Shown: positions 54,361-63,525 of the stretch, piece after piece
Position numbering within the stretch: position 1 is the stretch's first letter
How the letters are laid out: every line of letters begins with the position of its first letter
Source: Thiomonas sp. X19
GTDB taxonomy: Bacteria; Pseudomonadota; Gammaproteobacteria; Burkholderiales; Burkholderiaceae_C
Assembly: GCF_900089495.1 (NCBI RefSeq)
Contig: NZ_LT605203.1
Coordinates: 2,926,093-2,990,092, forward strand
Reading direction: 5' to 3'
Length of the DNA: 64,000 bases
Notes under the pieces: generated by a model
What the model was told of the DNA's origin: nothing
Databases searched by the model: none
The model's input: only the letters and a program-made list of their open reading frames with translations
Program-made: the position numbers and the translations under genes

Positions 54361-55962
54361 GAGGCTGTCGGACTTGAACCCGAGCGAATCCGATTGATCA
54401 GTGCGACGCGTTTTTTTTGACAGCGGCGCGCTGATCGAACGCTCTCGATGGTTGGCGAGACACTGTGAGGGCACATGGGGCGGCCTGGGGACTCGGTTTT
54501 GGCGTGGTCGGGGCGCACTATTGCCCTCACGCGGCTCGCAGGACGTGCATGCGCTTGATGTTCCAAGCCATGGTCACCAAGCTCCATTCGCCTTGTGCCT
54601 TGGCCAGCCCGCGCATGCTCATCTGGCGCCAACCCATCACTTGCTTGATGATGCCGAACACCGGCTCCACTGTCTGCTTGCGCAGGCCGTACAGGGCTCG
54701 GCCTGCTTGCGTGCCCAGGCGGTGTGCCATCTGCACGAGCGGATCCGTCGTCTGGGGCTCGGGCACATCGGGTGCAAAGCGCCCCATCACCGGCGTGTGA
54801 TGCGACTCCCGCTTGAGCGCCAGCAGCGGCTCGATACCCGCGTCGTTGCACGCGATCACGTTGGCTTGGCTGAAGAAGCCGTTGTCCGTGATGAGCGTGT
54901 GCACCTCGCCCAGCACCGCGGGTAACGCTTGGATCTGCTGCAGCGTAGGCACAACTTCGCGCTTGTCGTTGGATGCCTGGCTCACATGCTGGGTGATCAC
55001 CATCATCGTCGCGATGTCCACGCCGGCTTGTGCGTTGTAGCTTTGCTCGAAGCCCCCACCCGACACGGGCATGATGCGCGACTCTTCATCCGTGAGGTTG
55101 ACCTGATCGCTGCTCCGGGGGCCGGCCTCTGGCGGCTCAGGGTCCTTGCCGCGCGGCTTCTTGCCCGCCTCGCGCTGGGCTTGGCGCTTGGCGGTCTTGG
55201 CCTCGTACTCCTGCTGCTCGACCTGATGGCGTTCGCTGGCGCGCTGCTCGATCTTGGCCTTGGCCTGCGCGATTGCGCTCAAGCGATCTGCACGCAGGGC
55301 GATCTCCGCCGGCACATCCATGCCGTCGGGTACCGTCGCGCGGTCGCTGTTCTCTGCCAGCGCCAGCAGCGTTTGTACTTCCTGGCGCAGCTGCGCCTCG
55401 ATCTTGTTGGCATGAGCCCACGACAAGGCCTTGTGCTTGCTGGCGTTGGCGTCGATCTTGGTGCCATCCAGCGCGATGTGTCCGAGCTTGAGCAGCTTCA
55501 TCTCGCGCGCCAGAACCAGCACCTGCACGAACAGTGCCTCCACCTCCTTCAAGAAGCGGCGGCGGAACGTCGCCAGCGTGTCGTGATCGGGGTGGGTATT
55601 GGCCGCAACAAAGCGGAACGCCACCGAGTCGTAGGTCGCCCGCTCGATCTTGCGGCTGGAGTGCACGCCGTTGGCGTAGCCGTAGATCAGCAGGCCCAGC
55701 AGCACCGCCGGATGGTGCGCCGCCGAGCCCCGGCCTGCGTACTGTCGGGCCAGATCGCCCAGATCAAGCTGCTCGATGACTTCGACCACGAAGCGCGCCA
55801 AGTGATCAGTGGGCAGCCATTCGTCCACCGACGGTGGCAACAGATATGCGGTGTCTCGGTCAACAGGGACGAAGCGGCTCATCGGCTCGGGCTCTCGGTT
55901 GTGCAGCAGCAATTGTCTCGGATAGCGTCTTCATCCGGAAGACCGCAAAGTCCGACAGTCTC
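54361..55962 (-). mobile_element. IS1182-family element with CTAG target duplication
   Basis: Ends GAGGCTGTCGGACTT (54361-54375) and AAGTCCGACAGTCTC (55948-55962) are inverted repeats with one mismatch. They are flanked by CTAG at 54357-54360 and 55963-55966. Length is 1602 bp. The transposase is intact, so it may still move. The insertion splits the reductase gene precisely. Confidence 0.92.
54527..55882 (-). CDS. IS1182-family transposase
   Basis: This DDE transposase of about 451 residues starts at the ATG at 55882 (MSRFVPVDRDTAYLLPPSVD); a start at 55912 is possible. HIALDGTKIDANASKHKAL holds the first aspartate, VHTLITDNGFFSQANVIAC the second, and TVEPVFGIIKQVMGWRQ the glutamate. A charged spacer of lysine/glutamate-rich sequence lies near 210-270. 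No disruption is seen. Confidence 0.92.
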   Translation of the reverse strand: MSRFVPVDRDTAYLLPPSVDEWLPTDHLARFVVEVIEQLDLGDLARQYAGRGSAAHHPAVLLGLLIYGYANGVHSSRKIERATYDSVAFRFVAANTHPDHDTLATFRRRFLKEVEALFVQVLVLAREMKLLKLGHIALDGTKIDANASKHKALSWAHANKIEAQLRQEVQTLLALAENSDRATVPDGMDVPAEIALRADRLSAIAQAKAKIEQRASERHQVEQQEYEAKTAKRQAQREAGKKPRGKDPEPPEAGPRSSDQVNLTDEESRIMPVSGGGFEQSYNAQAGVDIATMMVITQHVSQASNDKREVVPTLQQIQALPAVLGEVHTLITDNGFFSQANVIACNDAGIEPLLALKRESHHTPVMGRFAPDVPEPQTTDPLVQMAHRLGTQAGRALYGLRKQTVEPVFGIIKQVMGWRQMSMRGLAKAQGEWSLVTMAWNIKRMHVLRAA

Positions 55963-56253
55963 CTAGAGTTGGCTCGGGAATCCGCAGGCAGTCGTGATAT
56001 TCGTATCGCGGGTGGAGCGGATGTGATCCAGCAGTACCTGAACCTGGGTGCCATCGACGAACTGGAAATCGCCCTGGCGCCGGTGCTGTTCGGCGGCGGG
56101 CGGCGCCTGTTCGAGAACCTGCGCGAGCCCGCGCCGCGGTTCCGCATCGACCGGGTGCTGAATGGCCCGGCCGCCACGCACCTGCGCTATGTGCGTGAGT
56201 AACAGCGGCCTGATTCGTTCGGCATCACGCAACGCTCTCAGCGAGGAAATCTC

Positions 56254-56799
56254 ATGAAGTCCTTTGTCCCACAAGAGTTGATCGAGACGCTGAAGGTCCG
56301 GTTCGAAAAGAACGTGCAGCGCCACAAAGGCATTGCCTGGGAGAAGGTGCAGGCCACGCTCGAAGCAAGCAAAGCGGCACTCCAGTCGCTTGGCGAGATG
56401 GAGCGATCTGGCGGTGAGCCGGATGTGATCGGCCACGACAAAGAATCCGGCCAGTTCCTGTTCTGTGACTGCACTGCGGAGAGTCCGGCAGGGCGCCGCA
56501 GCCTGTGCTACGACCGCAAGGCGCTGGATGCGAGGAAGGAGAACAAGCCGAAAGGCTGCGCGGTGGATCTCGCCGCCGCAATGGGTGTCGAACTGCTGAC
56601 CGAACAGCGCTATCGCGAGCTGCAGCAGCTTGGCGAGTTCGATACCAGGACATCCAGTTGGGTCGCGACGCCTGAAGCAGTCCGTGCGCTTGGCGGCGCC
56701 CTGTTCAGCGACCGCCGCTACGGCAAGGTGTTCGTCTATCACAACGGAGCCGAGTCCTACTACGCCGCCCGAGGCTTCCGCGCCTTGCTGCGCGTTTGA
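56254..56799 (+). CDS. DUF4256 family protein
   Basis: The 181-residue product has LKVRFEKNVQRHKGIAWEKV, a CDC region (FLFCDCTAESPAGRRSLCYD), EQRYRELQQLGEFDTRTSSW and VFVYHNGAESYYAARGFRA. These match a small soluble family often found beside DGPF/VOC genes. No function is established. GAGGAAATCTC precedes the ATG. Confidence 0.82.
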   Translation: MKSFVPQELIETLKVRFEKNVQRHKGIAWEKVQATLEASKAALQSLGEMERSGGEPDVIGHDKESGQFLFCDCTAESPAGRRSLCYDRKALDARKENKPKGCAVDLAAAMGVELLTEQRYRELQQLGEFDTRTSSWVATPEAVRALGGALFSDRRYGKVFVYHNGAESYYAARGFRALLRV

Positions 56800-56846
56800 G
56801 CGGCTGCATCCGTATCCACCCCGCTTGCAGTCCACAGGAGCCCGCC

Positions 56847-56912
56847 ATGCAAATCACCGTCGAAACCACCGTCGCCGCGAAATTGGCGGTCAACGACTCA
56901 GGTCCGGTCTAA
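56847..56912 (+). pseudogene. N-terminal remnant of an SRPBCC (AHSA1-type) gene
   Basis: MQITVETTVAA followed by KLAVNDSGPV and a stop. The first eleven residues match the usual start of AHSA1-type proteins found with DGPF genes (MQITVETTVAAPxxxVW). The rest of the gene has been deleted. AGGAG precedes the ATG. Confidence 0.55.
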
Positions 56913-56971
56913 AGCAAGTTAGGCCGCACACACACTTCGCAACCGTCATCAATCTCTAAGGAAAGCACACA

Positions 56972-57313
56972 ATGGCCAAGTACCTGATCTCCTTCCCCAG
57001 CGCAGCGATGGTCGTGCCCGACGGCGAGTGGGAGGCGGTGGGCCGCGACGCGCACGCCGTGATCGATGAGGCGAAGGCCGCCGGCGTTTACGTCTTCGGC
57101 GGCGGTATCGACGAAGACGTGCCGCCTGTGCTCGTCTCGGCCGACGGTTTGGTCCCCGAGGGCGGCTACCCGTGGGCGCCCCCGCTTGACGGCGGCTTCA
57201 CCGTGCTCGAACTGCCCTCGCGCGAGGAGGCCATCGCGTGGGCCGCGCGCATTGCGAAGGCCTGCCGGTGCGAGCAAGAGCTACGCGTCTTCGGGTTCGA
57301 CCCGCGGTCCTGA
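56972..57313 (+). CDS. YCII-family protein
   Basis: The 113-residue product has AKYLISFPSAAMVVPDGEWEAV and GGFTVLELPSREEAIAWAARIA. It has a YCII fold but lacks the DGPF motif (PLDGGFTV at that place). AAGGAAAGC precedes the ATG. It lies in the ECF42-associated group. Confidence 0.8.
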   Translation: MAKYLISFPSAAMVVPDGEWEAVGRDAHAVIDEAKAAGVYVFGGGIDEDVPPVLVSADGLVPEGGYPWAPPLDGGFTVLELPSREEAIAWAARIAKACRCEQELRVFGFDPRS

Positions 57314-57326
57314 GGGCGGCACTGAA

Positions 57327-57482
57327 ATGGCGCAGGAAGCGCAGCCGAACAACTCATTTCTCTGGGAAGACCGAGACTGGCTCAGTCAGCTCATGCAGGC
57401 AACACACAATGAACTTCCCATGCCAAAACCCAAAAAGAAAAGTGCGTGGCCGAATTGCTACAGCGTGCTTCGCCACGGATGA
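57327..57482 (+). CDS. Possible small hypothetical protein
   Basis: A 51-residue frame beginning MAQEAQPNNSFLWEDRDWLS and rich in lysine near the end (PKPKKKSAWPN). It starts 14 bases after the YCII gene. No family is recognised, and it may not be translated. Confidence 0.3.
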   Translation: MAQEAQPNNSFLWEDRDWLSQLMQATHNELPMPKPKKKSAWPNCYSVLRHG

Positions 57483-57527
57483 ATTTGCATGTTGTCCATC
57501 GTATTCCAAGTCAACAGGAGGCCATTC

Positions 57528-57818
57528 ATGCTCCGCACGATCACCGTCAGCCTGCCCGTCGCCGACCTGAAAGCGTCGGTGGCTTTCTACACCGCCCTCG
57601 GTTTCGTCAGGAATCCGCAGTTCAGCAGCGACACGGCGGCGTTCATGACGTGGAGCGAGTCGATCAGCGTCATGCTCCTGACCCACGCAACGTGGCGCAC
57701 GCTGACCACGCGCCCGATTCCGCCGAAAACATCGAGCGAGGTCGGACTCAATCTCTCGTGCGCGTCACCTTGCGCCAGCTCGACTTCCGATTTTCTACAA
57801 CTCAGCGATGCATCATGA
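57528..57818 (+). pseudogene. VOC gene truncated by frameshift/deletion
   Basis: TVSLPVADLKASVAFYTALGF, then PQFSSDTAAFMTWSESISVM and IPPKTSSEVGLNLSC, give the first two thirds of a VOC domain. The end (ASPCASSTSDFLQL) is unrelated to the family and the second metal-site half is missing. AGGAGG precedes the ATG. Confidence 0.65.
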
Positions 57819-57856
57819 TCGATGCCGCCGTCATCCACCCCATGCTCTGAACGACG

Positions 57857-59179
57857 ATGCCCACGCCTGATCCCGCCGCCACAGCGGCCGCCGCCGCCAC
57901 CGCGCGCGCCATCGCCGCGATCTGGCGCATCGAGTCGGCCAGGGTGGTGGCGCACGTGGCGCGCATCACCTATGACCTGGGGCTGGCCGAGGACTGCGCG
58001 CAGGACGCGCTGGTGGCTGCACTGGAGCACTGGCCGGAGCTGGGCGTGCCCGAGCGCCCCGGCGCCTGGCTGATGACTGCCGCCAAACGTCGCGCGCTGG
58101 ACCATCTGCGCCACGAGAAGATGGCCGCGCCGCGCCACGAAGAGCTCGGCCACGAACTCGATATCCAGCGCGACATCGCCGCGCGCGAGTTCAGCGAAAT
58201 GATCGACGCGCGGCTCGACAACGACATCGGCGACGACCTGCTGCGGCTGATCTTCACCGCCTGCCATCCCGTACTCGCACCGGAGGCGCGCAGTGCGCTC
58301 ACGCTGCGCGTGATGGGTGGCTTGTCCACTGCCGAAATCGCGCGCGCCTACCTGAGACCTGAGCCCACCATCGCGCAGCGCATCGTGCGCGCCAAGCGCA
58401 GCCTGGCCGCCGCGCATGTTCCGTTCGAGGTGCCGCGCGGCGATGAGCTGCATGCCCGCCTCGCCTCGGTGCTGGAGGTGCTGTACCTGATGTTCAACGA
58501 GGGCTACGCCGCCACCGCCGGCCCGGAGTGGATGCGTCCGGCGCTGTGCGAGGAGGCGCTGCGCCTGGGCCGCGTGCTGGCCGGGCTGATGCCGCAGCAG
58601 TCGGAGGTGCTGGGCCTGCTCGCGCTGATGGAAATCCAGGCCTCGCGGCTGGGCGCGCGCGTGGATGCGCAGGGCAGCCCGATCCTGCTCGCCGAGCAGG
58701 ATCGCCGCCGCTGGGATCACCTGCTGATCCGCCGCGGCCTCGATGCGCTGGCGCGCGCCGAGACGCTGCCCGGTCCGCTCGGCCCCTACGCGCTGCAGGC
58801 CGCCATTGCCGCCTGCCACGCGCGCGTCGCCAGCACCGACGCCACCGACTGGACGCGCATCGCCGCGCTGTACGACGCGCTGGCGCAGCTGGCGCCGTCG
58901 CCGGTGATCACGCTCAATCGCGCGGTGGCGGTGGCGATGGCCTTCGGCGCCGCCGCCGGTCTGGAACTGGTCGATGGCCTGCTGACCGAGCCCGCCCTGG
59001 CTCGCTACCACCTGCTGCCTGCGGTACGCGGCGATCTGCTCATGCGACTGGACCGCTGGCCTGAAGCGCGCGCAGAATTTCAACGCGCCGCAGCCCTGGC
59101 TGGCAACGCACGCGAGCGCGCGCTGCTGCTCGGCCGCGCGGCGACATGCCGGAGCATGGCCGATGGAGCATGCCGATGA
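57857..59179 (+). CDS. ECF sigma factor, ECF42-type with C-terminal extension
   Basis: This 440-residue protein has sigma region 2 (HVARITYDLGLAEDCAQDAL, then RPGAWLMTAAKRRALDHLRH) and region 4 (LTLRVMGGLSTAEIARAYLR). It also has the long C-terminal helical extension typical of the ECF42 group (EVLYLMFNEGYAATAGPEW, GPYALQAAIAACHARV, VITLNRAVAVAMAFG). ECF42 factors lack a classical anti-sigma factor and are associated with DGPF genes, several of which lie just upstream on the same strand. It overlaps the following VOC relic. Confidence 0.9.
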   Translation: MPTPDPAATAAAAATARAIAAIWRIESARVVAHVARITYDLGLAEDCAQDALVAALEHWPELGVPERPGAWLMTAAKRRALDHLRHEKMAAPRHEELGHELDIQRDIAAREFSEMIDARLDNDIGDDLLRLIFTACHPVLAPEARSALTLRVMGGLSTAEIARAYLRPEPTIAQRIVRAKRSLAAAHVPFEVPRGDELHARLASVLEVLYLMFNEGYAATAGPEWMRPALCEEALRLGRVLAGLMPQQSEVLGLLALMEIQASRLGARVDAQGSPILLAEQDRRRWDHLLIRRGLDALARAETLPGPLGPYALQAAIAACHARVASTDATDWTRIAALYDALAQLAPSPVITLNRAVAVAMAFGAAAGLELVDGLLTEPALARYHLLPAVRGDLLMRLDRWPEARAEFQRAAALAGNARERALLLGRAATCRSMADGACR

Positions 59180-59610
59180 AGCCGCGCATCACCCTGATCA
59201 CCCTCGGCGTCGCTGATCTTGAGCGCTCGCTGCGCTTTTACCGCAACGGCCTGGGCCTGCCCACCGCGGGCATCGTCGGCACCGAGTTCAAGCATGGCGC
59301 CGTGGTCTTTTCGAGTTGCAGGCGCAACTCAAGCTGGCGCTTTACCCACGCCGCAGCCTCGCGCACGACGCCGGGATGGACCTTGGCAGCCCAGCTGCAG
59401 TGCCAGCTTGTCTGGCCCACAACGTTGCAAGCCAAGCCGAAGTCGATGCCGTGATGCAAGAGGCCCAAGCCGCCAGCGCATGCATCGTGAAACCCGGACG
59501 CGCCACCTTCTGGGGCGGCTACGCCGGCTATTTTCAAGATCCGGATGGCCGCACTTGTGGGAAGTGGCCTGGAACCCGGCCTGGACGATTCCCCATAGCG
59601 TTCAGGCCCC
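59170..59610 (+). pseudogene. VOC gene with two frameshifts
   Basis: The start reads PRITLITLGVADLERSLRFY. A one-base deletion near 59310 moves it to LKLALYPRRSLAHDAGMDLG and ATFWGGYAGYFQDPDGR. A second shift near 59560 gives the ending EVAWNPAWTIPHS. All parts of a VOC protein are present but in three frames. It overlaps the sigma-factor stop. Confidence 0.75.
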
Positions 59611-59682
59611 AGCTTCTCCGACCAAGCGGTCGCCATCCGAGCACCGCGGAAGCCATCACCCCACCCAGCGGAGCGCAACGCC

Positions 59683-60321
59683 ATGATCCATGACAGCCTG
59701 ACCTTCTACACCAACCCCATGTCGCGCGGGTGCATCGTGCGCTGGATGCTCGAAGAACTGGGGGTTCCCTACGACACGGTGCTGCTCGACTACGGCACGA
59801 CGATGAAGGCGCCCGAGTATCTGGCCATCAACCCGATGGGCAAGGTTCCCGCCATCCGGCATGGCGACACCGTGGTGACCGAAGCTGCGGCCATCTGCAC
59901 CTATCTCGCGGATGCTTTTCCGCAGGCAAAGCTGGCGCCGGCGCTCGGCGACCGCCTGCGCGGCCCTTACTACCGCTGGCTGTTCTATGCGGCCGGGCCG
60001 GTGGAAGCCGCGGCCAGCAACAAGGCGCTGGGCTTCGTCGTGCCGCCGGGACGCGAGCGCATGATGGGCTACGGCAGCTATGCGGACGTCATGGGTGTAC
60101 TGGAAAGCGCGGTGTCGCAGGGCGACTACCTGCTTGGCGCCACATTCTCCGCAGCGGATGTGGTCCTGGGCTCGCAACTGGGGTTTGGCATGCAGTTCGG
60201 CACCATCGACAAGCGCCCGGCTTTCGAGCGCTATTGGGCGAGACTGAGCACGCGCGCCGCGGCGCTGCGGGCAAGGCGGATCGACGACGACCTCATGCCC
60301 AAGTCGCCCGCCGGGGCCTGA
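59683..60321 (+). CDS. Glutathione S-transferase
   Basis: The 212-residue product has a thioredoxin-like N-terminal domain (LTFYTNPMSRGCIVRWMLEE, then GKVPAIRHGDTVVTEAAAIC with the conserved cis-proline and TEAAA glutathione-binding turn). A helical C-terminal domain has DYLLGATFSAADVVLGSQL. The substrate is unknown. AGCGCAACGCC precedes the ATG; it follows the VOC relic on the same strand. Confidence 0.87.
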   Translation: MIHDSLTFYTNPMSRGCIVRWMLEELGVPYDTVLLDYGTTMKAPEYLAINPMGKVPAIRHGDTVVTEAAAICTYLADAFPQAKLAPALGDRLRGPYYRWLFYAAGPVEAAASNKALGFVVPPGRERMMGYGSYADVMGVLESAVSQGDYLLGATFSAADVVLGSQLGFGMQFGTIDKRPAFERYWARLSTRAAALRARRIDDDLMPKSPAGA

Positions 60322-60389
60322 ACGCAGGAGCAGGCCGAGCATCGGGTTTCCCCGCAAGACTCCTTGCAACGAACACCCTGGGAGGCATC

Positions 60390-60956
60390 ATGCCAACCGA
60401 CCCCATCCCACTCGGCGACGGTTCAGCAAACCGCGTACACCCGGCGCGTCGCCAGCCCCGCAGGTGGCCTGCGCTTGCCGCTGCCGGCTTGCTCACCGGC
60501 CTGTGTCGCTGGGCAGGAGCCGCGCCTCCCACCGTCCTCATCAACCCGTTTCACGACCCCTTCGAGCAGGCCACGCAGGGCTTGGCGGGCTGCCCGGTGC
60601 CGAGCCCACCGACCTATACGCAGGCGGAGATGCAGGAGGTGGAGCATCACCGCGTCGAACGAGGCAATAGCTGCTACCTGGCCGGCAAATGCCGCCTGTC
60701 CAACAGCTTTCTGTACGACCGCGACATTGCGCGCGCCCTGCTGCCCGCGCTGCGTGCCGACCCGCAATTGCGCGACACCAGCGTGTGGATGCTGGTGCAG
60801 GGGCGCTTCGTGCAGTTGTTCGGTTGCGTCTCGCGGCAGGAGCAGATCGCGCATCTCGAAGCGGTGGCCCATGCCACACCCCAGGTGCAGGCCGTGCTCA
60901 GCGATGTCCTGGTTGGCACCCACGGCAAGCCGCCCTACCCCCTGGCATCGCCTTGA
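60390..60956 (+). CDS. BON-domain-like exported protein
   Basis: The 188-residue product starts at the ATG at 60390 (GGGAGG upstream). A hydrophobic stretch near residues 27-43 (WPALAAAGLLTGLCRWAGAA) looks like a signal peptide. The C-terminal half has SFLYDRDIARALLPALRADP and LQLFGCVSRQEQIAHLEAVA-like sequence (VQLFGCVSRQEQIAHL), which resembles one BON domain. A role at the envelope is likely but not defined. Confidence 0.6.
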   Translation: MPTDPIPLGDGSANRVHPARRQPRRWPALAAAGLLTGLCRWAGAAPPTVLINPFHDPFEQATQGLAGCPVPSPPTYTQAEMQEVEHHRVERGNSCYLAGKCRLSNSFLYDRDIARALLPALRADPQLRDTSVWMLVQGRFVQLFGCVSRQEQIAHLEAVAHATPQVQAVLSDVLVGTHGKPPYPLASP

Positions 60957-61121
60957 TTCGATGCCCAACTGAACGTCCTGCAGCATGGTGCGTTCCGCCC
61001 TGCGCCAAACACCTGACTGCACGCCAGCATGGCCTGGTCTGCAAGGACTGTCCACGTATCGGAATGATGGATCCACTCCAGGGCTTGGAAGACGGTCGAG
61101 GATGGCTTGTTCGGGTCCGCG

Positions 61122-62549
61122 TCAACGCGGCGGCTTTCCCTGGAGCCCGCCCGGCCCTTGAGCCGGACCATTCGGTAACCTCACGCTGAACCGTGTGAGC
61201 CCGCGCTCGGACGTGACCAGCACCGCTCCGCCGTGCGCTTCCACGATGGACTTGACGATTGCCAGCCCCAGCCCCGCACCTTCGCCTTGGCGCTGGCGGG
61301 AAGGATCGACGCGGTAAAAGCGATCGAAGAGTCGCGGCAGATGCTCCGCGGGGATGCACGGCCCCGGATTCGAGATGTCCACGATGGCCCGATCGGCCTC
61401 CTGCCGCAGCGCGACAACGACGGCCTGGCCTTCAGGCGTATGCCGAATGGCATTGGCGATCAGGTTGCTGAGGGCTCGCTGCAGCATCTGGCGATCGCCA
61501 CTGACCGTGACGGCTTCCCCTTCGAGGACAAGACCGACACGGTGATCGTCCGCCCAGGCCTCGAAGTAATCGAACAGCGCCCGCACCTCGGCACAGAGGT
61601 CGACACCTCCCGACTCCAGGTGGATCCGGCTGTGGTCGGCCTGGGCCAGGAAAAGCATGCCGTCGATCATTGCGCTCAAGCGCTCGAACTCCTCCAGGTT
61701 GGAATAGAGGACTTCGCGATAGACATCCATGCCACGGACTTTTGACAAGGCCACTTGCGTCTGCGTGATCAGGTTGGTCAGCGGCGTGCGCAGTTCATGG
61801 GCAATATCCGCAGAAGCGTTCGTCAAGCGTTGGAAGCTGTCCTCGATGCGCCTGAGCATGGTGTTGAAAGCCACCACCAGCTCGGCGAGTTCGATCGGGA
61901 CCTGCTTCGGGTCGAGTCGAACGTGCAAATGCTCGGAGGTGATGTCTTGCATCCTGGCACTGATGCGGCGAATCGGCGCATGACCATGCTGGACCGCCAA
62001 CCAAGCCACCCCGATGCTGATGATGCTGGTCATCAGCGCCCCGAGCCAGAGCGCGCGCCTGAGCTCGGCGAGGTAGTGCAGATGAAAACCCATGTCCATC
62101 GCCACCAACACGGTGAAGGGGCCGTCGCGCAGCACGGCCCCACGGTAGGTGCGTTGGTTGACCCGCCAAATGCGCAGCGCCTGCGCGTCGAGGCGCGTCA
62201 CCGGTTCCATGCTGTTCGCAAACCCGGCGAGTCCCGGGGTCGCGGTTTCGTAGAGCAGCTTTCCTTGGGCGTCCTGCACCAGGAAATACACCCCGTGATG
62301 CCCGGCCACCGCACCCGCAAGCCTGTGTTCGAGGTCACTGCGGTTCGTGTTCGCGTCGGCGAGCACGGCTTCCACGGATTGGCTGACGGCCCGCACTTCG
62401 CCGAGATCCTGCTCGGCGAAGTGGCGCTCGATGGACGCCTCGATGCCCCAGGCCGAGAGCAGAAACATGAGCGTCGTGGCCAAGCCGACGAAGGTCGTCA
62501 CGCGAAGCGCGAGCGATGCCGGGCGACGTCGGCGTGCGCTACTGGCCAT
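61122..62549 (-). CDS. cusS: Heavy-metal sensor histidine kinase (CusS/CopS type)
   Basis: The 475-residue kinase has two membrane segments (about 17-35 and 167-190) around a periplasmic sensor, then HAMP. The phosphorylation site is [20 protein letters not shown], and the ATP-binding domain ends [18 protein letters not shown]. It overlaps cusR by 11 bases and is co-transcribed with it. The CusS/CopS group responds to copper or silver. The divergent copA relic and the palindrome between them support copper. Confidence 0.88.
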   Translation of the reverse strand: MASSARRRRPASLALRVTTFVGLATTLMFLLSAWGIEASIERHFAEQDLGEVRAVSQSVEAVLADANTNRSDLEHRLAGAVAGHHGVYFLVQDAQGKLLYETATPGLAGFANSMEPVTRLDAQALRIWRVNQRTYRGAVLRDGPFTVLVAMDMGFHLHYLAELRRALWLGALMTSIISIGVAWLAVQHGHAPIRRISARMQDITSEHLHVRLDPKQVPIELAELVVAFNTMLRRIEDSFQRLTNASADIAHELRTPLTNLITQTQVALSKVRGMDVYREVLYSNLEEFERLSAMIDGMLFLAQADHSRIHLESGGVDLCAEVRALFDYFEAWADDHRVGLVLEGEAVTVSGDRQMLQRALSNLIANAIRHTPEGQAVVVALRQEADRAIVDISNPGPCIPAEHLPRLFDRFYRVDPSRQRQGEGAGLGLAIVKSIVEAHGGAVLVTSERGLTRFSVRLPNGPAQGPGGLQGKPPR

Positions 62550-63222
62550 CGGGTGCGTCCAGCATGTAGCCCAATCCCCGCACCGTCTGGATGAGCTTCG
62601 GTTCGAAAGCGTCGTCGACCTTGGCCCGCAGGCGCCGGATGGCCACGTCGATCACATTCGTGTCGCTGTCGAAATTCATGTCCCAGACCTGGGATGCGAT
62701 CAGTGAGCGGGGGAGCACTTCCCCTCGCCTTCGGACCAGGAGTTCCAACAAGGCGAATTCCTTGTTGGTCAAATGAATCCGGGTGTCGGCGCGGACCGCG
62801 CGGCGTCGTGTCAAATCGAGCATCAGGTCAGCGACCTGCAGCCGTTCCGCCTGGACCGCTGCGCGCCCCCGCCGCAACAAGGTTCGTACGCGCGCGAGCA
62901 GTTCCGTGAAGACGAACGGCTTGACCAAATAATCATCGGCCCCAAGCTCCAGTCCCTTGACCCGATCTTCGACGCTGTCGCGGGCGGTCAGGAACAACAC
63001 GGGGGTGTCTTTGCCGGCGTGACGCAGAGCCCGCACGATGCTCCAGCCGTCCACATCAGGGAGCATCACGTCGAGCGCGACGAGATCGTAGTGCTCCGTC
63101 ATGGCCTGGTGATGCCCGTCCAGGCCGGTGCGCGCGAGATCGACGACAAAGCCGGCCTCCATCAGACCTTGCCGCAGGTATTCCCCGGTTTTGGGCTCGT
63201 CTTCGACGATAAGCAGTTTCAT
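62539..63222 (-). CDS. cusR: Copper-type response regulator (CusR/CopR)
   Basis: The 227-residue OmpR-type regulator starts at the ATG at 63222 ([20 protein letters not shown]). The receiver aspartate is in [14 protein letters not shown] and the lysine in [10 protein letters not shown]. The winged helix has [19 protein letters not shown], as in CusR/CopR. A longer frame upstream has no homology. Its expected operator is the palindrome at 63346-63385, about 125 bases upstream of its start. Confidence 0.9.
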   Translation of the reverse strand: MKLLIVEDEPKTGEYLRQGLMEAGFVVDLARTGLDGHHQAMTEHYDLVALDVMLPDVDGWSIVRALRHAGKDTPVLFLTARDSVEDRVKGLELGADDYLVKPFVFTELLARVRTLLRRGRAAVQAERLQVADLMLDLTRRRAVRADTRIHLTNKEFALLELLVRRRGEVLPRSLIASQVWDMNFDSDTNVIDVAIRRLRAKVDDAFEPKLIQTVRGLGYMLDAPDGQ

Positions 63223-63345
63223 GCGTGTCTCCCTTGCTGCGTCGCCGTCGCACTTTCGCCCGTCGTTCATCCGATCCCCGTTCCCATGGTGCCGCACGCG
63301 CCGGATTCGACTGGCGCCACTTTAATCCGGCGCACTCGACACGAA

Positions 63346-63385
63346 CATGACCGCAAGATGACATTAATGTCATCTTGCGGTCATG
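63346..63385. promoter_or_regulatory. 40-bp perfect palindrome with CopR/CusR-type core
   Basis: Every base from 63346 to 63385 is self-complementary. The centre ATGACATTAATGTCAT (63358-63373) contains TGACA-N4-TGTCA, the core of CusR/CopR boxes. The outer arms add CATGACCGCAAG and its complement. It lies between the copper-type regulator gene and the copA relic, so it could control both directions. Confidence 0.8.
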
Positions 63386-63525
63386 ATTCTGAAATTTATC
63401 GTTACATAAGATGCTGGCTTGCAACGGCGCTGAGGCGCTCAACACCGGGTTGCGTACCGATTCATACCACGGTGCCGCTTGAGAACATGGCGTCGAACCG
63501 TTCTGACCAGGAGAACTGCATCACC

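Larger units (their letters stand above)
53967..56202 (+). pseudogene. RibD-C/dihydrofolate-reductase-like gene split by IS1182
   Basis: The first part (53967-54360) reads KVFVNIGLSLDGYMAPEG to FHFITDGPQRAL. The second part (55967-56202) reads RIAGGADVIQQYLNLGAIDE to ATHLRYVRE. Removing the inserted element and one CTAG joins them in a single frame of about 210 residues with normal family length. The IS is therefore the only lesion. The product would be an NADPH-type reductase of the dihydrofolate reductase fold. The insertion inactivates it. Confidence 0.85.
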
